Notes: a model not told the origin generated them from the letters alone. DNA of 38,759 nt from Bacillota bacterium (GCA_029550685.1 JAKPGY010000066.1:1-38759), one strand, 5' to 3'; counted from the stretch's first letter, positions 8,053 through 16,229 are shown. Made by a program: numbers and translations.

Positions 8053-9999
8053 ATGAACCAGTCCAAGACTTATTACATTACTACTCCGATTTATTATCCC
8101 AGTGACAATCTTCATATCGGGCATGCCTATACTACAGTAGCCGCCGATTGTCTGGCCCGGTTTAAGCGAATGCAGGGTTATGACGTGTTCTATTTAACCG
8201 GCACTGATGAACACGGGCAGAAAATTGAAAAGGTAGCCCGGGAAAACAATAAAGAGCCGTTGTCCTATGTGGACGCTATCGTGGAGAACATCAAAGATCT
8301 GTGGAAGACTATGCTGATCACCAACAATGATTTTATCCGCACTACCGAACCGCGCCATGAAAAAGTGGTGCAGGCGCTATTTCAAAAGGTTTTCGACAAA
8401 GGAGACATATATTTGTCCCAGTATGAAGGTTGGTATTGCACCCCTTGCGAAACCTTTTTTACTGAAAGGCAGCTGGTAGAGGGTAAATGTCCTGACTGTG
8501 GGCGTGAGGTAGAGTTGCTCCAGGAAGAAAGTTATTTCTTCAAAATGGGTAAATATGCGCCCCGTTTGCTGGAACATATTGAAACTCACCCTGATTTTAT
8601 TCAACCGGAGTCCCGCCGCAATGAGGTAATCAATTTTATCAAATCGGGACTGGAAGACCTGTGTGTGTCACGGACCACTTTCCAATGGGGAATACCCGTA
8701 CCCATGAACAAACGGCACGTGGTCTACGTCTGGTTTGATGCCTTAATAAATTACCTGAGTGCTATCGGCTATCTGGATGATCCGGAACAATTTAACCGCT
8801 ACTGGCCTGCCGACGTACACCTGATGGCCAAAGATATCCTGCGCTTTCATGCTATTATCTGGCCGGCTATGCTGATGGCTATGGATCTGCCCTTGCCGAA
8901 AAAAGTCTTCGCTCACGGCTGGATTATGCTGGAAGGCGGCAAAATGTCCAAATCCAAGGGAAATGTAATTGATCCCCGGGTGCTAGTTAATAAATATGGA
9001 GTAGATGCCATACGTTATTATTTGGTCAAAGAGCTAAATTTTGGCCAGGATGGATTGTATTCGGAAGAAGCCCTGGTCAACCGCATTAATTATGATCTAG
9101 CCAATGATCTGGGCAACCTAATCAGCCGTACCGCAGCCATGATTTTACGCTACTTTAATGGACAAATACCTGCCGTAGGGGAGAAAGCTGAAGTGGATGA
9201 GGAGCTCAAACAGGCAGCGCTCAAGGCTTATGAAGAGGCCACCCACCAACTGGACCGGTTGGACTTTAATGCCTACATCAATGCGGTGATGCGTCTGGTG
9301 AGCCGGGCTAACAAGTATATTGATGAAACCCAGCCCTGGGTACTGGCCAAAGATCCCCAGCAGAACCACCGCTTGGCCACGGTTATGTATAATCTGGCGG
9401 AATGTATACGTATAGCGGTAATTATGCTGGCTCCCACTATGCCTACCCTGGCTCAGAGGGTAAATGAGCAGATCAAGTTCTGGGAAGATGTATCAGCCTT
9501 GACCTGGGAAGAAGCTGGCCAGTGGGGCCAGGTTCGTCCTGGTTCTCCGGTGCAGAAAGGCGAGGTTTTATTCCCGCGAATTGACATGAAAAAGGAGGAC
9601 ACTGCAGTGAATGAATCAGTGCATAATGAACCAGTGAATCCAGAAAAACCAGCTGTTGAAGAGAAAAAAGAGGATCAATATATTACTATAGATGAATTTG
9701 CCCGCATGGATTTGCGAGTAGCGGAAGTAATAGCCTGTGAGAAAATGCCCAAAGCCGACAAGCTGCTTATACTCCGGTTAAAAGTAGGGGACAGCGAACG
9801 CACCGTAGTGTCAGGTATAGCCCAGTACTACCAGCCGGAAGATTTAATCGGCAAAAAGGTGGTAGTAGTTGCTAACCTGAAACCCACCAAGCTACGGGGC
9901 ACCCTATCCGAAGGCATGATACTGGCTGCTTCTGACGATGAACGGGTGGAAGTTCTGATGGTTAATTCTGAAATCGAGTCTGGCAGCCGGGTTAAATAA
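8053..9999 (+). CDS. metG: Methionyl-tRNA synthetase with fused C-terminal tRNA-binding domain
   Basis: Charges tRNA-Met for initiation and elongation. The class I catalytic core shows the HIGH motif at residues 21-24 (YYPSDNLHIGHAYTT), the KMSKS loop at 297-301, and a zinc-binding insertion with Cys129, Cys132, Cys146 and Cys149. An anticodon-binding helical domain follows. Residues about 541-648 are a Trbp111/EMAP-type OB-fold tRNA-binding domain (ARMDLRVAEVIACEKMPKAD, KPTKLRG). At 648 residues this is the full fused form. ATG start with AAGGAGGG 6 bases upstream. Residues about 515-540 are a charged linker that contains a good internal ribosome site (see findings). Confidence 0.96.
   Translation: MNQSKTYYITTPIYYPSDNLHIGHAYTTVAADCLARFKRMQGYDVFYLTGTDEHGQKIEKVARENNKEPLSYVDAIVENIKDLWKTMLITNNDFIRTTEPRHEKVVQALFQKVFDKGDIYLSQYEGWYCTPCETFFTERQLVEGKCPDCGREVELLQEESYFFKMGKYAPRLLEHIETHPDFIQPESRRNEVINFIKSGLEDLCVSRTTFQWGIPVPMNKRHVVYVWFDALINYLSAIGYLDDPEQFNRYWPADVHLMAKDILRFHAIIWPAMLMAMDLPLPKKVFAHGWIMLEGGKMSKSKGNVIDPRVLVNKYGVDAIRYYLVKELNFGQDGLYSEEALVNRINYDLANDLGNLISRTAAMILRYFNGQIPAVGEKAEVDEELKQAALKAYEEATHQLDRLDFNAYINAVMRLVSRANKYIDETQPWVLAKDPQQNHRLATVMYNLAECIRIAVIMLAPTMPTLAQRVNEQIKFWEDVSALTWEEAGQWGQVRPGSPVQKGEVLFPRIDMKKEDTAVNESVHNEPVNPEKPAVEEKKEDQYITIDEFARMDLRVAEVIACEKMPKADKLLILRLKVGDSERTVVSGIAQYYQPEDLIGKKVVVVANLKPTKLRGTLSEGMILAASDDERVEVLMVNSEIESGSRVK
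9591..9609 (+). promoter_or_regulatory. Possible internal ribosome site and in-frame GTG inside metG
   Basis: AAAGGAGG (9591-9598) is followed 8 bases later by GTG 9607, in frame with metG. Initiation here would make a free 130-residue linker plus tRNA-binding domain. The site falls in the linker between the catalytic and tRNA-binding parts. Use in the cell is unproven. Confidence 0.35.
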
Positions 10000-10023
10000 G
10001 CCGCTTTAACCAGGAGGAAAGTT

Positions 10024-10791
10024 ATGTATACTGATACCCATGCTCATTTGCAGGAAGAATCCCTAAATGACAGCCTGGATAAAGTCCTGGCCAGAGCCCA
10101 GGCTGCTCAGGTATCCACCATTATGTGCATAGGCTATGATCGTGATTCTTCCCAGGAAGCGGTTCAACTTGCGCGCAAGTATCCGCAGATCTATGCGGTA
10201 GTAGGCATACATCCCCATGATGCCAAAGAGTTGGATCAGGATACCTTGGCGTTACTATATAAACTGGCTCAAGATCCTAAAGTGGTGGCCATTGGTGAAA
10301 TCGGCCTGGATTTTTACCGGGATTTATCACCCCGGGATCAGCAACGGAAAGCCTTTGTCGAGCAGATCAAACTGGCGCAGGAATTAGGTAAACCAATAGT
10401 TATTCACGACCGTGATGCGCATCAAGAGGTATTGGACACTATTCGCCGGGAAAAGGCCGGGATTAATGGAGGTATAATGCATTGCTATTCCGGCCACCTG
10501 CCCCTGGCTATTGATCTGATGAAGGAAGGCTTCCATATTTCCTTTGCCGGGCCGGTCAGTTTTAAAAATGCTCGCAAAACCAAAGAGGTAGCTGCTCACA
10601 TCCCCTTAGATCGTATATTGATTGAAACCGATTGTCCTTATCTTGCTCCCGAACCCCTGCGGGGTAAGCCCAATGAACCGGCCAATGTAGTTTACGTAGC
10701 GCAAGCGCTGGCTGAGCTCAGGCGCAAACCCGTGGAGGAAATAGCTTATCTGACCAGCCGAAATGCTGCTCAAGTCTACCGCCTGCAGTGA
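10024..10791 (+). CDS. tatD: TatD-family metal-dependent DNase (YabD)
   Basis: TIM-barrel metallohydrolase of the TatD family, implicated in DNA repair or nucleic acid turnover. Metal-binding residues sit in TDTHAHL at the N-terminus, GEIGLDFYRD near residue 94 (catalytic Glu), IVIHDRDAH near residue 126, MHCYSG near residue 152 and ETDCPYLAP near residue 202 (final Asp). Length 255 is normal. ATG start with AGGAGG 6 bases upstream, 24 bases after metG, so the two are likely co-transcribed as metS-yabD is in Bacillus. Confidence 0.92.
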   Translation: MYTDTHAHLQEESLNDSLDKVLARAQAAQVSTIMCIGYDRDSSQEAVQLARKYPQIYAVVGIHPHDAKELDQDTLALLYKLAQDPKVVAIGEIGLDFYRDLSPRDQQRKAFVEQIKLAQELGKPIVIHDRDAHQEVLDTIRREKAGINGGIMHCYSGHLPLAIDLMKEGFHISFAGPVSFKNARKTKEVAAHIPLDRILIETDCPYLAPEPLRGKPNEPANVVYVAQALAELRRKPVEEIAYLTSRNAAQVYRLQ

Positions 10792-10955
10792 GTTAAACCA
10801 ATTTAAGGCGGAATTATTTTGTGGTATTCTTTGCTAATTAAGCAATCTTTTTACTCCTTCCCGAATAAGATAATTACAAGATGGCCATAATTAAACTAGA
10901 CGAGGTTGAATTTGTTGCCATTATTAGTAATTAACGCCCATAATTGGCAATAAAT

Positions 10956-10985
10956 TTGACTTGTTCCTAAGGTTTTGTCTAGAAT
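10956..10985 (+). promoter_or_regulatory. Sigma-A promoter of the yabE-like gene
   Basis: TTGACT (10956-10961) and TAGAAT (10980-10985) with an 18-base spacer, ending about 60 bases before the start codon. The rest of the 255-base gap after tatD is AT-rich and shows no riboswitch that I recognise. Confidence 0.65.
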
Positions 10986-11046
10986 GGAAATGCCCTTGAT
11001 ATCCATAAGTAATTTCTAATACCAAGGGGAGAAAGGAAGGAGAAAA

Positions 11047-12012
11047 ATGGGTATTGTACGGCCTAGAAAAGGCCCCCTGGCAGCTACCCTGGTTTTTATG
11101 GTGGTTCTGCTGGTTAGCCTGTTCTTTGCCCTGCAAAAACCAGTTATACTTGCCGTTGATGGCCAGGAAATTCAAACTCGCGTGTTTTTTAGCAGCACCG
11201 TAGGGGATGTTTTACAAAGTCAGAAGGTTTCTTTAGGCGAGTATGATCGCGTTGAACCATCCTTGAACAGCAAGGTCAAGAAAAATCAGCAGATAGTTGT
11301 CACCCGAGCCTTCAAGGTTAAGGTGATTGCCGATGGTAATAGCAGGGAAATCATAACCCCTCCAATCCCTGTTAAAGAAGCGATCAGTTTAGCAGGAGTA
11401 GAGTTGGGGGCTATGGATATTGTTAAGACTATGCCCACGGAGGTAACCGTACCCAATCAGGAAATTGAGATTATACGCGTATCTCAAGAGGAAAAGGTAA
11501 TCGAGGAAGCTACTCCTTTTCAGGTAGAGCGGACCGAGGACCATACCCTGGAGAGAGGATTGACGCGTACCATCAAGCCAGGAGTTGAAGGACTGGCACG
11601 TAACACTGTCAGGATAACCTACCATAATGGTCAGGAAGTCAAACGGGAGATTGTTAAAAGTGAAGTGGTTAAAGAACCTCAAAACAAAGTAATTGCTATG
11701 GGGACTATCACTTCTGTTTCCCGCGGCGGGGAAAACCTGAACTTCAGGGAGGCCAGGTACATGACGGCTTCAGCCTACACCTATACCGGGCGCCGCACCG
11801 CCACCGGACAGCAACCTGCCGTAGGGATGGTCGCGGTAGATCCCACAGTGATTCCGTTGGGTACCCGCATGTATGTGGAAGGATATGGATATGCGGTAGC
11901 CGCCGATACCGGCGGATCGATCCGTGGAAATCAATTGGATTTGTTTATGGAAGAAAGATCCCAATGTATAAATTGGGGACGCCGTACCGTAAAAGTGTAC
12001 ATATTAAATTAA
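11047..12012 (+). CDS. yabE: YabE-like protein: DUF348, G5 and 3D domains
   Basis: Exported cell-wall protein of the YabE/resuscitation-promoting type. An N-terminal signal-anchor (residues about 10-31, hydrophobic, after RPRK) is followed by two DUF348 beta-grasp repeats (about 35-75 and 95-140), a G5-like domain (about 145-205) with RTIKPGVEGLARNTVRITYHNG, and a C-terminal 3D domain with MTASAYTYTGRRTATG, GTRMYVEGYG and ADTGGSIRGNQLDLF, which carries the conserved Asp residues. Such domains resemble lytic transglycosylase folds and are thought to act on peptidoglycan. 321 residues. ATG with GGAAGGAG upstream. In Bacillus rnmV follows; here it is absent. Confidence 0.88.
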   Translation: MGIVRPRKGPLAATLVFMVVLLVSLFFALQKPVILAVDGQEIQTRVFFSSTVGDVLQSQKVSLGEYDRVEPSLNSKVKKNQQIVVTRAFKVKVIADGNSREIITPPIPVKEAISLAGVELGAMDIVKTMPTEVTVPNQEIEIIRVSQEEKVIEEATPFQVERTEDHTLERGLTRTIKPGVEGLARNTVRITYHNGQEVKREIVKSEVVKEPQNKVIAMGTITSVSRGGENLNFREARYMTASAYTYTGRRTATGQQPAVGMVAVDPTVIPLGTRMYVEGYGYAVAADTGGSIRGNQLDLFMEERSQCINWGRRTVKVYILN

Positions 12013-12025
12013 AAACCGAATAATA

Positions 12026-12055
12026 CCAGCACCCTCTGCTAAAAGGAGGGTGCTT
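12026..12055 (+). terminator. Terminator hairpin, copy 1 (interrupted)
   Basis: AGCACCCTC (12028-12036) and GAGGGTGCT (12046-12054) form a 9-bp stem directly after the yabE-like gene. Copy 1 lacks the T tract: after TT it runs into a MITE-like segment. Copy 2 at 12247 keeps the T tract, so the original terminator appears duplicated by an insertion. Confidence 0.75.
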
Positions 12056-12246
12056 CAGACTGTCAAAGAAGTCTATTAAAGGTTAGAAGTTCGAGATTGC
12101 CACGCCCCTCTGGGGCTCGCAATGACACATAAGATGGCCTTCTGGTATGTCATCGGCCGTTCCGGCACTACCGATGTTCACTATCGTTCACGGCTAATGT
12201 TGCGAGGAGCGTAGCGACCTCTTTTTAGCAACTTTTTTGACACTCT
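12056..12246. mobile_element. MITE-like 191-bp element with terminal inverted repeats
   Basis: The segment between two copies of a 30-base terminator (29 of 30 identical) has imperfect terminal inverted repeats: AGACTGTCAAAGAAGT (12057-12072) against the reverse complement of 12231-12246, matching at 14 of 16 positions. It encodes no protein. Inside are a hairpin repeat of the 12093 family, a CATCGG/CCGATG stem near 12151-12176 and a GTTGC...GCAAC hairpin (12199-12232). The 30-base flanks act as an unusually long target duplication. No transposase is in the window. Confidence 0.6.
12093..12127 (-). repeat. REP-like hairpin repeat, copy B
   Basis: Read on the minus strand it runs TGTCATTGCGAG, then a GCCCC-AGA-GGGGC hairpin, then GTGGCAATCTC. 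The outer TTGC/GCAA also pair. It lies inside the MITE-like element and shares its ends with the copies at 13231 and 38198-38473. Confidence 0.8.
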
Positions 12247-12282
12247 CCAGCACCCTCTGCTCAAAGGAGGGTGCTTTTTTAC
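12247..12282 (+). terminator. Terminator hairpin, copy 2 (intact)
   Basis: The same AGCACCCTC/GAGGGTGCT stem as at 12026 with one base changed in the loop, followed by TTTTTT. This is a full intrinsic terminator and ends the yabE-like transcript if readthrough passes the inserted element. Confidence 0.85.
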
Positions 12283-12381
12283 GTTAATTTATGGTTTCTA
12301 ATCTGATGCCATCTTTTCCCTTGTTAGAAATGATAAATCCGGAAAAAACTAATCCAGACAAGGGAAAAGGAGGTGAAGCAG

Positions 12382-13071
12382 TTGCAGAAAAAACTGGTGT
12401 TATTGATATGTTTAACATTAATACTAACCAGTCTGGCCTTGGGATGTAATAATGCAGCCCAGAGACCGGATTTACCCCAGCAAAATCGGGAAGACAAAAC
12501 TGATAGAGCTGATGATGAGTTGACAGCCAGCGAGCGGAGAGTGTTGGCCAGCCGGCTATCCAACCTGGCAGAGGAGGTTGAGGGAGTAGACGATGCAACC
12601 GTGGTGGTATCCAGTGTAGGAATGACCAACAACCTGGGCACCAATGCCGGCAAAGACATACAGCCTGGTATTAATGCCGACGATGCAACCCCTCAATTAA
12701 ACAATAACCAGGGCGGAGTAAACAATAACCGCACTAATAACAATCAGGCCGCCAACAACGCCAATCCCAATACCGTACAAAATCCACCCCCCGGTACTAA
12801 TGTATCGGGATTAATGGTGATGGTGGGACTCGAGCTGGAAGACGGAATGAACACTGCGGAAAAAGCCAATGAGATTAAAAAAACGGTAGCCAATAAGCTT
12901 AAAGCCAGCGACAAGAGGATATCTCAGGTGCTGGTAACCACAGATCCCAGTCTGGTGCAGAGGTTAAGTGATGTAGCCGCTGGGATTATTCAAGGAAGAC
13001 CCATCCAGGGATACCAGGAGGATATTAACGAATTGACCCGCCGCATGCGTCAACAACAGCCTGCTTTTTAA
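12382..13071 (+). CDS. YhcN/YlaJ-family sporulation lipoprotein
   Basis: A lipoprotein signal peptide (KK, hydrophobic stretch, ALGC with the lipidated Cys at residue 22) is followed by the YhcN/YlaJ fold. The fold is recognisable in the ASRLSNLAEEVEGVDDATVVV segment and the later AEKANEIKKTVANKLKASD...ISQVLVTTDPSLVQRL block. Between them is an Asn/Pro-rich low-complexity stretch (about residues 105-135). Members are found in the inner spore membrane or forespore; exact function is unknown. Start: the GTG at 12373 overlaps the ribosome site AAAAGGAGG, so I take TTG 12382, 8 bases after it (229 residues). It occupies the place of rnmV between yabE and rsmA. Confidence 0.8.
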   Translation: MQKKLVLLICLTLILTSLALGCNNAAQRPDLPQQNREDKTDRADDELTASERRVLASRLSNLAEEVEGVDDATVVVSSVGMTNNLGTNAGKDIQPGINADDATPQLNNNQGGVNNNRTNNNQAANNANPNTVQNPPPGTNVSGLMVMVGLELEDGMNTAEKANEIKKTVANKLKASDKRISQVLVTTDPSLVQRLSDVAAGIIQGRPIQGYQEDINELTRRMRQQQPAF

Positions 13072-13406
13072 CACTGCTGAACCCGGGCAAACCAGTTGGT
13101 TTCCCGGGTTAATTACATAATAGCTGCAATCATCACCTCTGTTGCAGGCGAGAGTCTTGGAGCGAGCCGGCTAATACTCCTGCATCCTGGCTAACATCCT
13201 GCGAAACCGTGATTAGCGCAGACCGGCATAGAGATCGCCACGCGCTACGCGCTCGCGATGACAGTCTTTTGCACTAACGCGGGGACCGTTTTCTCAGCAA
13301 TGAAAAGGAGAGGACTATATTTCGAGGATACGGCACTTCTATGGTTGGGATGCAGTCATAGTATAATATATAATTAGTTAAATATAGTTACTAAGGAAGC
13401 GGTCAG
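13072..13406. other. Intergenic region before rsmA
   Basis: The 335 bases hold a hairpin directly after the lipoprotein gene (13080-13110: AACCCGGG/CCCGGGTT arms extended by AAACCA/TGGTTT with one bulged base, no T tract), then the REP-like copy at 13231-13263. The 10-base string CGGGGACCGT at 13280-13289 recurs just before the GIY-YIG gene at 38477. The AT-rich stretch 13360-13395 before rsmA may hold a promoter, but none is clear. Confidence 0.5.
13231..13263 (-). repeat. REP-like hairpin repeat, copy C
   Basis: On the minus strand: TGTCATCGCGAG, a GCGC-GTA-GCGC hairpin, then GTGGCGATCTC. The outer stem is TCGC/GCGA, where copy B has TTGC/GCAA, so both arms changed together. Confidence 0.8.
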
Positions 13407-14267
13407 GTGCAAACATCTTCACCTTCAGTATTGCGTAGTTTAATGGAACAATATGGGATCTATCCTAAGAAGCGCTGGGGACAAAACTTTCTGGTGGACA
13501 ACAATATACTGCAGCGTATCTCTTCCTTGAGCGGTGCCCATCCCGGTTTGTATACCGTAGAGATCGGGCCGGGTATGGGGGCTTTAACCCAGCTGCTGGC
13601 CCAGCAGAGCCGTGGAGTACTGGCAATTGATATAGATGTAAGCTTACGAGCACCTCTGGAGCAAGTATTGGCACCTTTTAGCAATGTTAAGCTTCTTTTT
13701 GCTGATATTTTGAAAGTGAATGTAGAACAGGAACTAGTTCGACAGTTTAACCTGGACCAAATGCCAGAATATACAATTTGTGCCAATATACCTTATAATA
13801 TTACTACACCTATAATTTTTCACTTGTTGGAAAACTGCCCCCATATGCAAGGGGCTACTTTGATGATGCAGAAGGAGGTCGCCCAGCGTATTATTGCTGC
13901 ACCTGGCGGTAAGGATTATGGTTTGCTAACTCTGATGACCAGTTATTATGCAGATACCCGCTGGCTGATGACGGTATCGCGCAACTGCTTCTACCCCCGT
14001 CCCGATGTGGATTCGGCCGTAGTACAGTTTACGCCCTTGCCCCAGCCCCGGGTTCAAGTACAGGATGAGGAGGTTTTTAAAGCTTTTCTGAGAACTGCTT
14101 TCCAAATGAGGAGAAAAACTATCTTAAACAGCTGCGCTTCTTTTTTTAGTGTCAGTAAAGATTACGCCCAAACCAAGTTAGAGCATCTGGGAATCAAACC
14201 AAACCAAAGGCCGGAGGAACTGAGCTTGGAGGAATTGGCCAGCTTAGTTAATCGGTTTTTAGAGTAG
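13407..14267 (+). CDS. rsmA: 16S rRNA dimethyladenosine transferase
   Basis: RsmA (KsgA) dimethylates A1518 and A1519 of 16S rRNA during late 30S assembly; loss usually gives kasugamycin resistance. SAM-binding motifs are KRWGQNFLVDNNIL at residue 22, VEIGPGMGALTQLLA near residue 50 and the catalytic CANIPYNITTPIIFHLL near residue 127. FYPRPDVDSAVVQF near residue 197 and the helical C-terminal domain are also typical. 286 residues. GTG start with AAGGAAG about 7 bases upstream. Normally preceded by rnmV, which is missing. Confidence 0.96.
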   Translation: MQTSSPSVLRSLMEQYGIYPKKRWGQNFLVDNNILQRISSLSGAHPGLYTVEIGPGMGALTQLLAQQSRGVLAIDIDVSLRAPLEQVLAPFSNVKLLFADILKVNVEQELVRQFNLDQMPEYTICANIPYNITTPIIFHLLENCPHMQGATLMMQKEVAQRIIAAPGGKDYGLLTLMTSYYADTRWLMTVSRNCFYPRPDVDSAVVQFTPLPQPRVQVQDEEVFKAFLRTAFQMRRKTILNSCASFFSVSKDYAQTKLEHLGIKPNQRPEELSLEELASLVNRFLE

Positions 14268-14281
14268 AGGAGGTCCATCTA

Positions 14282-14755
14282 ATGCAATTTATAAGCCCCA
14301 GCAAAGGCAGCATGACCTTGGAACAAGTGGTGGCCGATATTCTGGCTTATGTTAGTGAAGACCAGGATCGTCCTTATGCTCTGTTGGTGGGGACGGATTC
14401 CCAGCCTTACCACAAAGGAACTTGTTTTGTCAGTGCTATCATTATCCACCGGACCGGTAAAGGAGCGCGCTATTATTACAACAAATCCTTCGAAACCAAG
14501 ATATACAGCCTGCGGCAGAGAATATTTTTCGAAGCTTCGCTGAGTCTGGCTCTGAGCGATCAGCTCTTTACCTGCCTGAAAGAGCAGGGTCATGAGGAGT
14601 TAAAGGTGGAGGTCCATCTGGATGTAGGTACCCACGGAGAAACCAAGGAACTAGTTAAAGAAGTAACCGGCATGATTGTGGGCAGTGGTTTTGATGCTCG
14701 TATCAAGCCGTATGCCTGTGCAGCTAGTAAAGTTGCTGACAAATATACGAAATAA
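14282..14755 (+). CDS. YkuK-family ribonuclease H-like protein (DUF458)
   Basis: The 157-residue protein matches the YkuK/DUF458 family, an RNase H-like fold of unknown role. Family blocks visible are the acidic ALLVGTDSQ near residue 40 (a candidate metal ligand, as in RNase H first strands), the GARYYYNKSFETK segment and the C-terminal VEVHLDVGTHGETKELVKE and KPYACAASKVADKYTK. ATG start with GAGGAGG 8 bases upstream, 14 bases after rsmA, so probably co-transcribed. In many Firmicutes yabG or veg follows rsmA, so this is a local variation. Confidence 0.8.
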   Translation: MQFISPSKGSMTLEQVVADILAYVSEDQDRPYALLVGTDSQPYHKGTCFVSAIIIHRTGKGARYYYNKSFETKIYSLRQRIFFEASLSLALSDQLFTCLKEQGHEELKVEVHLDVGTHGETKELVKEVTGMIVGSGFDARIKPYACAASKVADKYTK

Positions 14756-14832
14756 ATTCTTTTTTTCGTAACCATCTTATAGATTGCTCACCTATTTGCT
14801 GCAGGTTGACGAAGATTTTCCTAGCCTGACCG

Positions 14833-14861
14833 TTGACAAGCGCCTTCTTTTTATATATACT
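14833..14861 (+). promoter_or_regulatory. veg promoter P1
   Basis: Perfect TTGACA (14833-14838), 17-base spacer and TATACT (14856-14861). This is the strongest sigma-A promoter in the window, matching the strong veg promoter known in Bacillus. Confidence 0.88.
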
Positions 14862-14872
14862 ATTGTGCTCTC

Positions 14873-14901
14873 TTGACAGACCTCCTTTTTTATTATAAAC
14901 T
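14873..14901 (+). promoter_or_regulatory. veg promoter P2
   Basis: A second TTGACA (14873-14878), 17-base spacer and TAAACT (14896-14901), 40 bases downstream of P1 and about 34 bases before the GTG. The two form a tandem pair. Confidence 0.7.
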
Positions 14902-14934
14902 TATAAAGATTAATGAATAAAAGAAGGTGGTCTT

Positions 14935-15213
14935 GTGAGTTCTCCCAGGCTGATATCGGATATAAAGAAAGACCTGGAATCCTTTGTAGGAAGCAGGATC
15001 AGACTGAAGGCTAACCGGGGAAGAAACCGCATCATCGAGAGAGAAGGGATCCTCGAATCCATTTATCCGAATATATTCGTTGTTAAGCTCAACGAACGCA
15101 AAGTGGAGCGGAGGGTTTCATATAGCTACGCAGATGTGTTGACTGAGACAGTTGAACTGTTTATTTGCGATAGCCCCGACACAGAAATCAGAATAGCCGC
15201 CGCTAATCAATAA
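14935..15213 (+). CDS. veg: Veg protein
   Basis: Veg is a small, highly expressed protein of Firmicutes, linked in Bacillus to biofilm matrix control and spore outgrowth. The 92-residue product keeps the family core: DIKKDLESFVGSRIRLKANR, the RNRIIEREGILESIYPNIFV block and the VSYSYADVLTETVELF tail. It folds as a small beta barrel. GTG start with AAGAAGGTGG about 5 bases upstream. Tandem strong sigma-A promoters and a perfect terminator bracket it as its own unit. Confidence 0.93.
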   Translation: MSSPRLISDIKKDLESFVGSRIRLKANRGRNRIIEREGILESIYPNIFVVKLNERKVERRVSYSYADVLTETVELFICDSPDTEIRIAAANQ

Positions 15214-15230
15214 ATAGCTAAGCACCTGTC

Positions 15231-15262
15231 AAACTGCATGGGAACATGCAGTTTTTCTTTTT
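15231..15262 (+). terminator. veg terminator
   Basis: AAACTGCATG (15231-15240) and CATGCAGTTT (15245-15254) form a perfect 10-bp stem with a GGAA loop, followed by TTCTTTTTC. Confidence 0.9.
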
Positions 15263-15335
15263 CTGAACATGTTTCATACTTGGTCTGACCAGCTAATATA
15301 CATGGAAATAACAGTGTGGTTGGGGGGGTAATGCT

Positions 15336-16148
15336 GTGGGTCAGGCACTGGCTATTTGGTCCCCGGTAGTTGTAAGTAAGCTGGACCAACCCTATCATCT
15401 GCAATCTCACTATAATTGTGCTCTGGATCAGCTATTCCGGTCCATTGAGGACCTAAAGATTAAAGTAAGAACTGCTGTGGTCAGGGCCCAGGGGCTGGCT
15501 GTAGAAACTTTACTGCGCTTGGATATTCTTTGCCTGGTAGAAGACATAAACGGGCAATTACATTTAATCAGCCGGGAGGAAACCGTGCGCAATCGTATTC
15601 CCCTGGCTGAGTTTTCTCCGGAAATTCGCCGGGAAAACGAATTAAAATATGTTTTGGATATTCATAATATTGACTGCCAGGGAGAACTTAGAAATCAGGA
15701 ATTACACCTGGATTATTTCATCGATTATATGATTATCGCCACCCGGGATCAGCTGGTGCAGTTAACCGCCGCTGAAAGTACGGAAGGGCAGCATTCGCTG
15801 CGGGAGGCCTTGATGCAGCTGCAGGCTGAAGTCAGCCGGGTAGAAAATGAGAACCGGGAACTGCGCCGCCGCATCTATTTTTATGAAAGAGATATCAGCA
15901 GCCTTAAAAAAGGCATTCGCAAGGCCGAGATCTCCAACAGCCGGTTGCAGCAGGAGTTAAATCGCTATCAAGAGATGATCGAACAGCTGCAATCACTGGT
16001 ACGGGATAAGGAACGCCGCCTGCAAAACCTGGAAAACCCCTATTATTCATCCGCCGCCAAAGCACACCGGGAGCAGGAATCCTCCCCAGAGGAAGAGCTG
16101 CCTCTGGGAACGCGAATCAAGAGGTTATTTGTAAATAACAGTTCCTAA
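15336..16148 (+). CDS. Hypothetical protein with C-terminal coiled coil, possible SPOCS-like N-terminus
   Basis: I do not recognise this 270-residue protein with confidence. Residues about 8-140 alternate short beta-strand-like segments (KIKVRTAVVRAQGLAVETLL, DILCLVEDINGQLHLI, the LHLDYFIDYMIIATRDQLVQL run) in a way that recalls the DUF3794/SPOCS domain of spore-coat morphogenetic proteins such as SipL and CotE-linked proteins. Residues about 155-235 form a long charged coiled coil, then an acidic-to-basic tail. No signal peptide. GTG start after a G-rich ribosome site (15322-15328). It starts the accessory cluster, so a spore-surface scaffold role is an inference only. Confidence 0.6.
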   Translation: MGQALAIWSPVVVSKLDQPYHLQSHYNCALDQLFRSIEDLKIKVRTAVVRAQGLAVETLLRLDILCLVEDINGQLHLISREETVRNRIPLAEFSPEIRRENELKYVLDIHNIDCQGELRNQELHLDYFIDYMIIATRDQLVQLTAAESTEGQHSLREALMQLQAEVSRVENENRELRRRIYFYERDISSLKKGIRKAEISNSRLQQELNRYQEMIEQLQSLVRDKERRLQNLENPYYSSAAKAHREQESSPEEELPLGTRIKRLFVNNSS

Positions 16149-16163
16149 TAGTTTTGTAACCGA

Positions 16164-16191
16164 ACCTAATCTGCTAATCATGCATACTCTA
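16164..16191 (+). promoter_or_regulatory. Sigma-K-like promoter, site 1
   Basis: AC (16164-16165), 17-base spacer, CATACTCTA (16183-16191), 39 bases before the CgeB-like start. It matches the late mother-cell sigma-K consensus AC-N16/17-CATANNNTA. Confidence 0.6.
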
Positions 16192-16229
16192 TTATAAGTT
16201 GTTAGAGCATGAAAAGCAGGTGATAATGC

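Noticed and set aside
10792-11046. c-di-AMP (ydaO-type) riboswitch before the yabE-like gene
   Set aside because: Cell-wall hydrolase genes often have one, but only about 60 bases lie between the promoter and the start, with no matching core.
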